From assembly GCA_018668195.1 (NCBI GenBank), contig JABITU010000290.1, positions 1 through 11,485 on the forward strand: DNA of 11,485 nucleotides. The letters run 5' to 3'. This document shows positions 1 through 7,490 of this stretch, in pieces; within the stretch, counting starts at the first letter, position 1, and each line of letters opens with the position of its first letter. Both the position numbers and the translations under genes were made by a program. Source of the stretch: Tateyamaria sp. (GTDB lineage Bacteria > Pseudomonadota > Alphaproteobacteria > Rhodobacterales > Rhodobacteraceae). The notes beneath the pieces are model-generated. The model searched no databases and was not told the DNA's origin. It saw only the letters and a list, made by a program, of their open reading frames with translations.

Positions 1-776
1 AGGTGCGCGCCCTTAATGATCTGCGCCGCGGTCTCTGAAACTAATGGACGGACAGTCTTATCGTTTTGGCCCACCACGAAATGGACTGTCCCATTGTAAT
101 CGGGCAACCGATCGAACAAGAGATTCAACCGCCACTGCGCCATCATTTTTAATGTGCCATCGACATGGTTGCGGTCTGCTACGAGGCGGCGATAAAGGTC
201 TAGGCCTTCGGCATCCAGATCAGACCCTGTGGACGCGATCAGCGCCTTGATCCGTTCGGGATTAGCGGATGCACCGGAAAACAAGCTTGCGGTAAAAGGG
301 ACTGCTGACAACGCTTTGGCCATGGCTGGAAACAGCAGACCTGCCACGCCTTTGAATTCGCTCATCGCTGCGTTCAGCCCGATGACCAGCGGCGCATCCG
401 CACCTATTCGCAGGTCTGGCTCTGCCAGTCGCAAGGCAACGGGACCACCTGCTGAATGTCCGACAATAACCTCTGGCACCCAACCTTCCTGACGGCAAAG
501 TGTGGTTATGTCTTCGGCGATCTGGTCAAGGCCGGAACGATGCCGCGCCCCAAGTTGGGTAAATCCGTGCCCCGGAAGGTCGAGCGCTATGACGTGAAAC
601 CGCTTTGCCAGTTCGGTAAAAAGGTGGCGAAAACTGTGGGTTGATCCGCCAGCGCCATGCAACATCAAAAGTGTCTTGCCCCGACCGTCTTGCTGAACAT
701 GCCATCGATGCACAGGTCCTGTGACACGTTTTGACAGATGTCCGTTCGGCCAATCGTGGATCTCTGCCCAGTCCAT
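1..776 (-). CDS. bchO: BchO, alpha/beta hydrolase of bacteriochlorophyll synthesis (3' end cut off)
   Basis: This is a partial gene of 258 complete codons whose C-terminus lies beyond the left edge. The protein has an alpha/beta-hydrolase fold signature. An oxyanion-type motif LHGAGGS is at residues 39-45, ALDLPGHG at about 64-71, the nucleophile elbow GHSAGG at 106-111 (Ser108), and VVGQNDKTV with the probable acid Asp239. The catalytic His expected near the C-terminus is probably just outside the window. BchO is always associated with magnesium chelatase genes and has been proposed to act at or near the Mg-insertion step, but its reaction is not firmly established. The start ATG (774-776) lies 3 nt after the bchD stop, so the gene is probably translated with bchD. 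No strong ribosome binding site is visible, only an AGG about 10 nt upstream. The name rests on the hydrolase motifs plus position next to bchD; without that context it would be a generic hydrolase. Confidence 0.93.
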   Translation of the reverse strand, partial: MDWAEIHDWPNGHLSKRVTGPVHRWHVQQDGRGKTLLMLHGAGGSTHSFRHLFTELAKRFHVIALDLPGHGFTQLGARHRSGLDQIAEDITTLCRQEGWVPEVIVGHSAGGPVALRLAEPDLRIGADAPLVIGLNAAMSEFKGVAGLLFPAMAKALSAVPFTASLFSGASANPERIKALIASTGSDLDAEGLDLYRRLVADRNHVDGTLKMMAQWRLNLLFDRLPDYNGTVHFVVGQNDKTVRPLVSETAAQIIKGAH

Positions 777-779
777 TAC

Positions 780-2432
780 TCACACGCCTAAGACGGCTGT
801 GACTACGTCTGTCAGCCGTTCGGCATTGGCACGGGGCAACGGAACATAGGTTGCATTCAGAATTTTCCCAAGTGCCTGTAATGCGGGTTGTGGCCGATTC
901 GACATGTCCAACACGAGGGATGAAATACCCGATGCACGCAAGGCGCCAGCCATCTGTTGGGCATCGCTTGCCGCCTGAGACCGGTTGGCATTGCCGTCCA
1001 GCGTGATGTTGGCGCGGCCATCTGTGATAAGAATGATCGTTGGTGTCAGACCCCGTCCAGTCGCCTTTTCGGCCAACCCCATCGCGCAGTGCAGGCCTGC
1101 GGCCAGCGGTGTACCCCCGCCGCCGGGTAGGGCAGATAGCCTGCGCTTCGTCTGAACCAAAGACCGGGTGGGCGGCAACAGGATTTCCGCACCGGTGCCG
1201 CGAAAGGCAATCAAAGCAACGTGGTCCCGATTCGCATATGCATCGGCCAGCAGCAGTTCGATGGCGCCCTTGGCCTCGCCCAAACGCGCCATCGCCGCAG
1301 ACCCTGAGGCATCCACGCAAAAGATCAACAACCGGTCTGACTGCTCTGCATAGCGCTTTAACCGGATATCGGAGGGCCGAATGAGCAGACCTGGCCGGTC
1401 AGGTTGGTGTTTGCGCCGGATTGGTTGCCAGGGCGCTGCGGCGCGCAGCGTTGCAACCAGATCAATCCGCGCCGTGCCATCGAGCCTACCGGGCCGCGAC
1501 GGGAGCGGCCGGCCCCTGCGGTTGCCTGTACGCGTGCGGCCCGCGCCTGCTCCGCTACTGACACGTGACGTGCGGGTTGAAACCAGCTGATCCAAAAGAC
1601 CCGGCGGCAGCAACGCTTTGACCGCCGCGATCAGCATATCGCCGTCTGGCAGCGTCATATCTGTGCTTTTGTCCTGCCCGTCTGCTTCATCTGGCGCGTC
1701 TGGCTCGGGGGGCGCAGGCGGAAGAGGATCGCTGGCGGTTTCTTCTTGAGGAATAATCGTTGCGCGATGTGGAAAGACCAAAGCAGCCGCGATCTCTATA
1801 TCTGCCTCGGTCAAGTTACTGCGCCCAGTGTATCGGGCATGCGCCTTTGCTGCGCGCAAGGCAAGTGTCGGTGCGCGCAATGAACCGATCCCAAAGGTTG
1901 AAGCAAGCACAGTCAACTGGATAGTTGCATCTGCGACCGAAACGTCCGGGCTGTCTGGTGCCGCTGGTATCTTGGTCCAATTGTCAGGTCTTCGGCCGCC
2001 GGGTTCGATGTGAAATGCCAGACGCTCAGCCAGTGTCGCGGGAACAGCTTCGTCCGGTTCGGCCCCTTCGTCCAGTGCCACAATGCCGGCCGTTAAAGAC
2101 TGATCCATCAAGGACGACAGTTTGGCGGCGAGAGTGGCCGTGCACCTTTCGGCCATCGGAATTACGGCGATGCAAGATGTCTCAAAAAAGCCCTTGCCAT
2201 GTACAACGCGTGAAGTCGCGAGCGTGGCTGATAGATCGATGCCACCAAACAGCTGTTCGTCGCTTATCGAAGGCGGCATTTTCCGCAGTGGTGTTGTGGT
2301 AGGCAGCCTGGCAAGCACCGATTCGCGGTCGGGGCCTGCGCGCATGCGTATCACGGCGCCGCCCAATCCTGCCGGGTCGACAGCCAGCAACTGCAAGGCC
2401 AAAGCTGCCATATGCCAGCTTTCGGTGCTCAT
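780..2432 (-). CDS. bchD: Magnesium chelatase subunit D (BchD)
   Basis: This 550-residue protein is close to the usual BchD length of about 560. With BchI it forms the double-ring motor that drives BchH to insert Mg2+ into protoporphyrin IX, the first committed step of bacteriochlorophyll synthesis, in the cytoplasm. The N-terminal half (about 1-225) is a degenerate AAA+ module without a recognisable Walker A, as is usual for BchD. A Pro/Asp/Glu-rich linker follows at about 236-257. The C-terminal half is a von Willebrand A integrin-I domain with MIDAS residues DASGS at 374-378, GGGGTPL at 437-443 and ITDGRA at 469-474. The ATG at 2430-2432 is supported because an in-frame TAA stands two codons upstream; no clear Shine-Dalgarno is visible. 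It lies 61 nt after bchI and 3 nt before bchO, so it is probably in one crtA-bchI-bchD-bchO transcript. Confidence 0.97.
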   Translation of the reverse strand: MSTESWHMAALALQLLAVDPAGLGGAVIRMRAGPDRESVLARLPTTTPLRKMPPSISDEQLFGGIDLSATLATSRVVHGKGFFETSCIAVIPMAERCTATLAAKLSSLMDQSLTAGIVALDEGAEPDEAVPATLAERLAFHIEPGGRRPDNWTKIPAAPDSPDVSVADATIQLTVLASTFGIGSLRAPTLALRAAKAHARYTGRSNLTEADIEIAAALVFPHRATIIPQEETASDPLPPAPPEPDAPDEADGQDKSTDMTLPDGDMLIAAVKALLPPGLLDQLVSTRTSRVSSGAGAGRTRTGNRRGRPLPSRPGRLDGTARIDLVATLRAAAPWQPIRRKHQPDRPGLLIRPSDIRLKRYAEQSDRLLIFCVDASGSAAMARLGEAKGAIELLLADAYANRDHVALIAFRGTGAEILLPPTRSLVQTKRRLSALPGGGGTPLAAGLHCAMGLAEKATGRGLTPTIILITDGRANITLDGNANRSQAASDAQQMAGALRASGISSLVLDMSNRPQPALQALGKILNATYVPLPRANAERLTDVVTAVLGV

Positions 2433-2493
2433 CTGAGTTTACGCAAATTGGCCGCTGGAATGTGCGGATGTGCGGCCCTGATCCGAATGCAAA

Positions 2494-3501
2494 TCACCCC
2501 AGCACCGCCTCGACGGTGCGGGCAACACGGGTGCTGCTGCCCGCTTCGTCCAGAGGATCGCGGCGTAGCCTGTGGCTTAGCGCGATGGGTGCGATCTGCC
2601 GAAGATGATCGCGATTAAGCGTCTTATTTTTGCGATAGGCTGCCAGCGCACGGGCGGCTCGCAGAAGGGTCAATTCCCCGCGCAGGCCATCGCTGCCCAA
2701 AGCGATACACAATTCGGCACAGTCCCGCAGGATGGCGTCAGGTGTTTCAACTTGTGGCAGAGCCTTGCGGGCTGCAAGAATCGCGCGTCTGATTTTGGCA
2801 TCCTGTTTACTGTAGATGCCTATGAAGCTGTCAAAATCCTGTTCAAACGCATCGCGGCGCTTGATCACCTCGACGCGTTGCGAAACGTCAGTGGGGCTGC
2901 GTACCTCGACTGAAAGACCGAACCGATCCAAAAGCTGGGGCCGCAGTTCGCCTTCTTCTGGGTTGCCAGAACCGACAAGTACAAAGCGTGCAGGGTGCCG
3001 GATCGACAAGCCTTCCCGTTCGACCACGTTTTCGCCGGATTGGGCGACATCCAGCAGCAGATCGACAATATGGTCTTCCAGTAGATTGACCTCGTCAATA
3101 TAGAGGTACCCGCGGTTTGCGCGCGCCAGCAGCCCGGGTTCAAACGCTTTTTCGCCGCGCGTCAGCGCCCGTTCGATATCAAGTGCGCCAACAACACGGT
3201 CTTCGGTGGCCCCTAATGGCAGGTCGATCACCGGCGTCGGTTTGTTTTGTGTGCGTTTTGTCACTATCCCGGCCCACTCTGGCGTTTCACCCTGAGTGGC
3301 CGCATTGATCGGGCAGCCGACAATCGCCTTGATCGGTGGTAGCAGCGCGGCCAGTGCCCGAACTGCAGTGGATTTGCCTGTGCCCCGGTCGCCAAATACC
3401 AGCACGCCACCAATGCCAGGGTCGATGGCCGTTAAAACCATCGCCTGTTTCATATCTGTTTGGCCCACGATGGCAGAGAAGGGAAAGGGCGTCTTGCTCA
3501 T
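2494..3501 (-). CDS. bchI: Magnesium chelatase ATPase subunit I (BchI)
   Basis: This 335-residue AAA+ ATPase of normal family length is the ATP-hydrolysing ring of magnesium chelatase. It pairs with BchD to power Mg insertion by BchH. Visible motifs are Walker A GDRGTGKS (residues 37-44), the insert [16 protein letters not shown] (about 63-78), Walker B YLYIDEVN (132-139), the sensor region [20 protein letters not shown] (about 176-195) and a C-terminal helical lid. I chose the ATG at 3499-3501 rather than an upstream in-frame ATG at 3540. It gives the family N-terminus [14 protein letters not shown], has AAAGGA at 3513-3518 upstream, and overlaps the crtA stop as ATGA. That overlap suggests translational coupling from crtA to bchI. 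Nothing in the protein looks damaged. Confidence 0.98.
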   Translation of the reverse strand: MSKTPFPFSAIVGQTDMKQAMVLTAIDPGIGGVLVFGDRGTGKSTAVRALAALLPPIKAIVGCPINAATQGETPEWAGIVTKRTQNKPTPVIDLPLGATEDRVVGALDIERALTRGEKAFEPGLLARANRGYLYIDEVNLLEDHIVDLLLDVAQSGENVVEREGLSIRHPARFVLVGSGNPEEGELRPQLLDRFGLSVEVRSPTDVSQRVEVIKRRDAFEQDFDSFIGIYSKQDAKIRRAILAARKALPQVETPDAILRDCAELCIALGSDGLRGELTLLRAARALAAYRKNKTLNRDHLRQIAPIALSHRLRRDPLDEAGSSTRVARTVEAVLG

Positions 3502-4205
3502 GTTAATTTCAATCCTTTCAAGGGGCTGATGCCGCCCCACGTGCCGCGATCACCCAATATCGAAAAGCGCGCATAGAGCTCTTCCTTGAACCAATCACCT
3601 TCGCGCACGGCTTTGATCGCTTTGGCATGTGGCCCATCATGTCGGGCAAACGCCGCCATTTCTGCTGCTCCGGGCCAGATCGAAAACGTTATCTGGTGTA
3701 ACATCGGCAGTTCGCCGATGCCAATTTTAAACACCACGTTGGGATCAGTACCGATCATGGCCGAGATGTCTGGCACGCGGCCCCAGAACTTGGTCAAAAT
3801 CTTTGGCTTGATTGTCGCGCGAGTCAGCGCAGCAAGAGGGCCTGATTCCGGTTCTGATGCAATTGAAAAGGGTGTGACGCCGCTCCAATTGCCGCGGGCG
3901 GACGTTGGACAAAGAAAGACGGTCCAGTCCTCTTTGGCGCGATTTCTGTAGCGTTTGAAAAGCGGTGTCTGATCAACTCGTTGTTGTGCGGTCTCTAGAT
4001 CTGGCCAAGTGCAGAGTATCGCATAAACGCCTGTGTTCGGAATCGGTGTAAAGCCTTGACCCGTTCCCGACCCACACAACTTCCAGAATTCTAGGTCTGG
4101 GATCCGTGCCATCGCGAGTCGCGCGCCGCCCATCATCGCCAGTGCCCACGCCTGGTCGCGCCACCGCTCAAAGCGGAAGAAGGAAAGTGTCGTCGTCTGA
4201 TTCAT
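3498..4205 (-). CDS. crtA: Spheroidene monooxygenase (CrtA)
   Basis: This 235-residue protein is near the usual 240 for CrtA. The enzyme introduces the 2-keto group that turns spheroidene into spheroidenone under aerobic conditions; the family is known to bind haem and need oxygen. The N-terminus, [20 protein letters not shown] at residues 8-27, matches the family opening closely. Other family-like segments are [20 protein letters not shown] (about 38-57), the central [22 protein letters not shown] and the region around [20 protein letters not shown]. It is the first gene of the leftward unit and its stop overlaps the bchI ATG. It diverges from crtI across a 97-bp region with two PpsR-type boxes. 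The start ATG at 4203-4205 gives the expected N-terminus, although no good Shine-Dalgarno is seen. Its presence implies that spheroidenone is the end product. Confidence 0.96.
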   Translation of the reverse strand: MNQTTTLSFFRFERWRDQAWALAMMGGARLAMARIPDLEFWKLCGSGTGQGFTPIPNTGVYAILCTWPDLETAQQRVDQTPLFKRYRNRAKEDWTVFLCPTSARGNWSGVTPFSIASEPESGPLAALTRATIKPKILTKFWGRVPDISAMIGTDPNVVFKIGIGELPMLHQITFSIWPGAAEMAAFARHDGPHAKAIKAVREGDWFKEELYARFSILGDRGTWGGISPLKGLKLT

Positions 4206-4243
4206 GTATTCGCACTGTCTGCATGCCTGTTGGCACCAAAGTT

Positions 4244-4271
4244 AGCCTATCTGTCGAAAATAAATTGTCAA
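4244..4271 (-). promoter_or_regulatory. Candidate crtA promoter
   Basis: Read leftwards, a perfect -35 hexamer TTGACA (4271-4266) is followed by a 16-bp spacer and TAGGCT (4249-4244) as a weaker -10. This would start transcription near 4237, about 30 nt before the crtA ATG. The -35 lies inside PpsR-type box 1 (4266-4283), so bound repressor would block RNA polymerase. This is an inference from sequence pattern only. Confidence 0.5.
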
Positions 4272-4293
4272 CTAAACTAGACACATCTATTGT
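4265..4293 (+). promoter_or_regulatory. Candidate crtI-crtB-tspO promoter
   Basis: TTGTCA (4265-4270) and TATTGT (4288-4293), 17 bp apart, resemble sigma-70 -35 and -10 elements. Transcription would start near 4300, so the crtI mRNA would have almost no 5' leader. The -35 shares nearly the same bases as the crtA -35 on the other strand. PpsR-type box 1 overlaps the -35 and box 2 starts within the -10. This is an inference from sequence; the start site is not known. Confidence 0.5.
4266..4283. promoter_or_regulatory. PpsR/CrtJ-type box 1 of the crtA-crtI region
   Basis: TGTCAACTAAACTAGACA is an exact TGT-N12-ACA palindrome, the known recognition motif of the photosynthesis repressor PpsR (CrtJ). 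It covers the candidate -35 elements of both crtA and crtI. Box 2 follows after a 7-bp gap. Confidence 0.78.
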
Positions 4294-4308
4294 ACTAAAT
4301 AGATGACA
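4291..4308. promoter_or_regulatory. PpsR/CrtJ-type box 2 of the crtA-crtI region, covering the crtI start codon
   Basis: TGTACTAAATAGATGACA is a second exact TGT-N12-ACA palindrome, with its centre 25 bp from that of box 1. The crtI ATG (4303-4305) lies inside it. Paired boxes with a short gap are known to support cooperative PpsR/CrtJ binding in Rhodobacter. Confidence 0.72.
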
Positions 4309-5832
4309 CGCCTTGAACACATAGAATCGACAAATGTTGCTACTGGGCCGCGCGCTATTGTTATTGGCGCAGGTCTGGGCGGGTTGGCTGCAGCCATGCG
4401 GATGGGCGCCAAGGGATACAACGTTACCGTGATTGACAAGCTGGACGTGCCGGGTGGGCGCGGTTCTGCAATTTGGCAAGACGGACACCGGTTCGACCTT
4501 GGCCCGACAATCGTCACGGTGCCGCAACTGTACAGGGACTTGTGGGCCGCCTGTGGTCGCGATTTCCACGCCGAGGTGGAGCTAAAGCCGCTTGATCCGT
4601 TCTATGAAATTCGTTGGCCTGACGGCACCAAGTTTGTCGCCCAGCAAAGCACTGAAAAAATGCGTGCTGAAGTGGCCAAAATCGAGCCGCGGGATGTGGC
4701 CGGTTTTAACCGGTTCCTACGCGATAGCGAGCGGCGCTATTGGTTTGGCTTTGAGGATCTGGGCCGTCGATCAATGCATAAGCTTTGGGATCTGATCCAG
4801 GTTTTGCCCACTTTTTCCTGGTTGCGCGCCGATCGGTCTGTCTATGCACATGCCGCGCGGCGATTTCGTAACGACAAGCTGCGTATGGCCTTTTCGTTTC
4901 ACCCACTGTTTATCGGTGGTGACCCCTGCAATGTGACATCAATGTATATCCTCGTCAGTTATCTCGAGAAACAGTTTGGTGTGCACTATGCCATGGGTGG
5001 TTTGGCTGGAATGGCAAAGCGCATGGCCGAAGTGATCGAGGATCAGAACGGCACTCTTTTGATGCAAACAGAAGTGGATCAGATCGTTGTCCGCGATGGC
5101 CGGGCCCGGGGTGTGCGGCTGACTTCGGGTCTGGAATTGGGTGCTGATGTGGTTATCAGCAATGCTGATGCGGGCCACACATATGATCATTTGATGCGCA
5201 GTGCCCCCAAAACTCGATGGACGCCCAGACGTCTCAAGCGCACACGGTACTCGATGAGCCTTTTTGTCTGGTATTTCGGGACAAAAGGCACGCGTGACAA
5301 GTGGTCCGACGTGGGTCATCACACTATTCTCAACAGCCCACGTTACACCGGATTGCTGAAAGACATTTTTATTAAGGGCAAGCTGGCCGATGATATGAGC
5401 CTTTATGTGCATCGCCCTTCAGTTACCGATCCTTCGGTCGCCCCCGAGGGCGATGACACTTTTTATGTCCTTAGCCCTGTGCCGCACCTTGGCCACGGCG
5501 GGGTCGATTGGAAAACCGAAGCAAGCGTATATAAAGCCAAGATGCTCAAAGTACTCGAGGAACAACTACTTCCTGGGTTGAGCTCTAGAATCAGCACTGA
5601 ACAGGTTTTTACTCCCGAGACGTTTCGCGATCGCTACTTGTCACCGCATGGTTCTGGGTTCTCGATCGAGCCACGCATTTTGCAATCAGCATGGTTTCGG
5701 CCCCATAACATATCTGAAGAGGCCGAGGGCTTGTATCTTGTTGGCGCTGGTACACATCCCGGCGCTGGTGTGCCGGGCGTAATCTCGACTGCTGAAGTGC
5801 TCAGCCAGCTTGTACCGGATGCTGTAAAATGA
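4303..5832 (+). CDS. crtI: Phytoene desaturase (CrtI)
   Basis: This 509-residue FAD-dependent enzyme desaturates phytoene stepwise, in this lineage three times to neurosporene, at the membrane. The N-terminal dinucleotide-binding motif is AIVIGAGLGGLAAAMRMGAKG (from residue 18, glycines 22, 24, 26 and 27). It is followed by DKLDVPGGRG and FDLGPTIVTVP (about 64-74). The C-terminal carotenoid-desaturase signature reads YLVGAGTHPGAGVPGVIST. Other family segments include SFHPLFIGGDP and SLYVHRPSVTDPS. ATG 4303 is the only workable start: an in-frame TAG sits directly before it, and the next in-frame Met falls after the FAD motif. No Shine-Dalgarno is present, and a PpsR-type box overlaps the ATG. 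The stop overlaps the crtB start. The paralogue crtD in this window is distinct in sequence and orientation. Confidence 0.98.
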   Translation: MTRLEHIESTNVATGPRAIVIGAGLGGLAAAMRMGAKGYNVTVIDKLDVPGGRGSAIWQDGHRFDLGPTIVTVPQLYRDLWAACGRDFHAEVELKPLDPFYEIRWPDGTKFVAQQSTEKMRAEVAKIEPRDVAGFNRFLRDSERRYWFGFEDLGRRSMHKLWDLIQVLPTFSWLRADRSVYAHAARRFRNDKLRMAFSFHPLFIGGDPCNVTSMYILVSYLEKQFGVHYAMGGLAGMAKRMAEVIEDQNGTLLMQTEVDQIVVRDGRARGVRLTSGLELGADVVISNADAGHTYDHLMRSAPKTRWTPRRLKRTRYSMSLFVWYFGTKGTRDKWSDVGHHTILNSPRYTGLLKDIFIKGKLADDMSLYVHRPSVTDPSVAPEGDDTFYVLSPVPHLGHGGVDWKTEASVYKAKMLKVLEEQLLPGLSSRISTEQVFTPETFRDRYLSPHGSGFSIEPRILQSAWFRPHNISEEAEGLYLVGAGTHPGAGVPGVISTAEVLSQLVPDAVK

Positions 5833-6863
5833 TGGACCCACGCGATCTTGATGCCTGCACAGAGGCCATTCGACACGGATCACTGTCCTTTCATGCTGCG
5901 TCCAAGCTGTTGCCGAAAAAGGTGCGTGACCCCGCACTGGCATTGTACGCGTTTTGCAGGTTGGCCGATGACGAAGTCGATCTGAAAGCTGAAAAGGTCG
6001 AGGCGGTGCTGGACCTGCGCGATCGCCTTGATCTTGTCTATGCTGGCACGCCCCGGAATGCGGCGCCTGATCGAGCCTTTGCTGCCGTTGTTGAACATTT
6101 TGAGATGCCGCGTACTTTGCCGGATGCCTTGCTTGAAGGCTTGGCCTGGGATGCTGCGACACGCACATATGCAACGCTGAGCGACCTCCGGGATTATTCG
6201 GCGCGCGTGGCATCGGCCGTCGGGGCGATGATGTGCGTGCTGATGGGCGTGCGTGATGCGGATGCGCTGGCGCGGGCCTGTGATCTGGGTGTCGCAATGC
6301 AGTTGACAAATATCGCCCGCGATGTCGGTGAGGATGCGCTTGAAGGGCGGTTGTACTTACCGACTGACTGGCTGGACGATGCGGGCGTTGATCGGAACGA
6401 CTTTTTTGCCAAACCGCATGCGACAAAGCCAGTGCGCTTGATGGTTAAGCGATTGGTAATGGAGGCAAACCGCCTCTATTATCGTTCAGAGGCAGGGATC
6501 GCTGCCTTGCCGCGATCCTGTCGACCGGGAATATATGGTGCGCGATTTATTTATGCAGGTATTGCTGGACGGCTGTCTGCTATGGAATATGACAGTGTGT
6601 CGTCGCGGGCCCGCACATCCAAGGCGCAAAAGATCGGGTGGCTGGCCCAGTCGGTTTTGCAAAGTGGGATGAGTATGGTGATGCCCCAATCAGCTGTGCT
6701 CTATGCCAAGCCGCTGCCAGAGGTCCGGTTTCTTGTTGACGCTGCAGCCCGCCGGGTTGAACCTTCCCGCAGTGAAACCTTGCTGGAGGCGCTCGCATTA
6801 CTCGAGGCGCGTCGTCAATCGGACCGTGCAAACTTGATCGGTCGCCAAGTCCGGTTGCAATAA
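5829..6863 (+). CDS. crtB: Phytoene synthase (CrtB)
   Basis: This 344-residue squalene/phytoene synthase family member is close to the usual 340. It condenses two geranylgeranyl diphosphates to 15-cis-phytoene, the first committed carotenoid step. The first Asp-rich motif is YAFCRLADDEVD (residues 40-51), and the second is NIARDVGEDALEGRLYLP (161-178), with Asp165 and Asp169 as expected Mg-diphosphate ligands. FHAASKLLP at 21-29 is another family motif. The ATG at 5829-5831 overlaps the crtI stop as ATGA and is followed at once by a second ATG (5832-5834), so either codon may be used. The only upstream purine stretch is a weak CCGGA. Expression therefore probably depends on translation of crtI. 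TspO follows after 4 nt in the same operon. Confidence 0.98.
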   Translation: MMDPRDLDACTEAIRHGSLSFHAASKLLPKKVRDPALALYAFCRLADDEVDLKAEKVEAVLDLRDRLDLVYAGTPRNAAPDRAFAAVVEHFEMPRTLPDALLEGLAWDAATRTYATLSDLRDYSARVASAVGAMMCVLMGVRDADALARACDLGVAMQLTNIARDVGEDALEGRLYLPTDWLDDAGVDRNDFFAKPHATKPVRLMVKRLVMEANRLYYRSEAGIAALPRSCRPGIYGARFIYAGIAGRLSAMEYDSVSSRARTSKAQKIGWLAQSVLQSGMSMVMPQSAVLYAKPLPEVRFLVDAAARRVEPSRSETLLEALALLEARRQSDRANLIGRQVRLQ

Positions 6864-6867
6864 GATA

Positions 6868-7350
6868 ATGTTTTGGCTCGTATTTTGCATTTTCTTCGCA
6901 GCCTGTCTGGGGGCCGGTGTAACAGGGGGGCTCTTTGCGCCCGGACCATGGTATAGATCGCTTAATAAGCCGTCTTGGACGCCACCTGACTGGGTGTTTC
7001 CCGTTACATGGATGATCCTGTATGTCTGCATTGCGACGGCTGGGGCGCGCGCTGCTATGAGCGCTGACAACGGCGTGGCCATGGCATTCTGGGCGATGCA
7101 GATTGCATTTAATGGATTGTGGACGCCAGTATTTTTTGGACTCAGGAATATCCGGCTCGGAATGGCGATCATACTCGTTTTGTGGCTGACAGTGTTGTGC
7201 GCAATGTTAGCCCTGTTCCAGATCGACACTATTGCAGGTGTTTTATTTGCACCCTATTTGGTTTGGGTTACGATCGCAGGTGCGTTGAATGCGGCGGTTT
7301 GGAACCTTAACCGTACCGAAGCTTCTAAGGCGTCGGTGCACCAAGGGTAA
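6868..7350 (+). CDS. tspO: TspO/MBR family tryptophan-rich sensory protein
   Basis: This 160-residue integral membrane protein is the size of Rhodobacter TspO (about 158). Five hydrophobic segments can be seen at about residues 2-21, 45-65, 70-93, 98-117 and 122-144. Family motifs are LNKPSWTPPDWVFPVTW (about 32-48), FNGLWTPVFFG in the third segment and ALNAAVWNLNR near the C-terminus. TspO proteins bind porphyrins such as protoporphyrin IX, and in Rhodobacter sphaeroides TspO lowers expression of pigment genes under oxygen, probably by affecting tetrapyrrole export or degradation. It begins 4 nt after crtB, so it should be co-transcribed with crtI and crtB. This position is also found in Rhodobacter clusters. 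A hairpin and a long inverted repeat follow its stop. Confidence 0.95.
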   Translation: MFWLVFCIFFAACLGAGVTGGLFAPGPWYRSLNKPSWTPPDWVFPVTWMILYVCIATAGARAAMSADNGVAMAFWAMQIAFNGLWTPVFFGLRNIRLGMAIILVLWLTVLCAMLALFQIDTIAGVLFAPYLVWVTIAGALNAAVWNLNRTEASKASVHQG

Positions 7351-7358
7351 ATCCGTTC

Positions 7359-7484
7359 TTCATCTTGCTGAACAAACTCCGGGGGGTTGAGGGGCTGGCC
7401 CCTCAATCGGTATTTTCAAGCTACAATTTCGGTTCAGCTTGCCCGCGTCGAAGCCTCCGGCGGGAGTTTGTCTGGCAAGATGAA
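7359..7484. repeat. Long inverted repeat between convergent tspO and crtC
   Basis: Two 22-nt arms (7359-7380 and 7463-7484) are inverted copies, identical except at three central positions (TGA against CAG). Both arms share TTCATCTTGC and ACAAACTCC. In RNA of the plus strand two of the three differences become G-U pairs, leaving only one mismatch. The 82-nt interior holds a perfect smaller hairpin at 7387-7406. The arms lie about 8 nt after the tspO stop and 6 nt beyond the crtC stop. The right arm continues inward into CTCCGGCGGGAG (7455-7466), which resembles a short intergenic repeat I recall from Rhodobacterales genomes; that recollection is unchecked. It may act as a two-way terminator or be two repeat units in opposite orientation. 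No target-site duplication was seen. Confidence 0.7.
7387..7406 (+). terminator. Hairpin after tspO, possible terminator
   Basis: TTGAGGGG pairs perfectly with CCCCTCAA around a CTGG loop, giving an 8-bp stem 36 nt after the tspO stop. The following sequence TCGGTATTTTC has only a short T run, so it is not a textbook intrinsic terminator. Being symmetrical, it could also serve the crtC transcript from the other side. Confidence 0.45.
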
Positions 7485-7490
7485 AAGGGA

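Noticed and set aside
526..1320. Open frame of 264 codons on the minus strand over bchO and bchD
   Set aside because: It lies in another frame of the clearly coding bchD and bchO, has no recognisable domain and is an effect of the codon composition.
3502..3540. Upstream in-frame start of BchI at 3540
   Set aside because: It would place 13 extra residues inside crtA. ATG 3501 gives the family N-terminus, has AAAGGA upstream and forms an ATGA overlap.
4216..4233. Further TGT triplets in the crtA-crtI gap (4216, 4228, 4252) as extra PpsR boxes
   Set aside because: None has ACA at the required 12-base distance.
5686..6426. Open frame of 246 codons opposite crtI and crtB
   Set aside because: It is antisense to conserved CrtI and CrtB motifs, with a His, Arg, Pro and Ser-rich product typical of shadow frames.
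7351..7490. Possible small gene in the tspO-crtC gap
   Set aside because: Short open frames here (for example from 7365 or 7387) cross the inverted repeat and run into the crtC 3' end. They have no ribosome binding site or recognisable motif.
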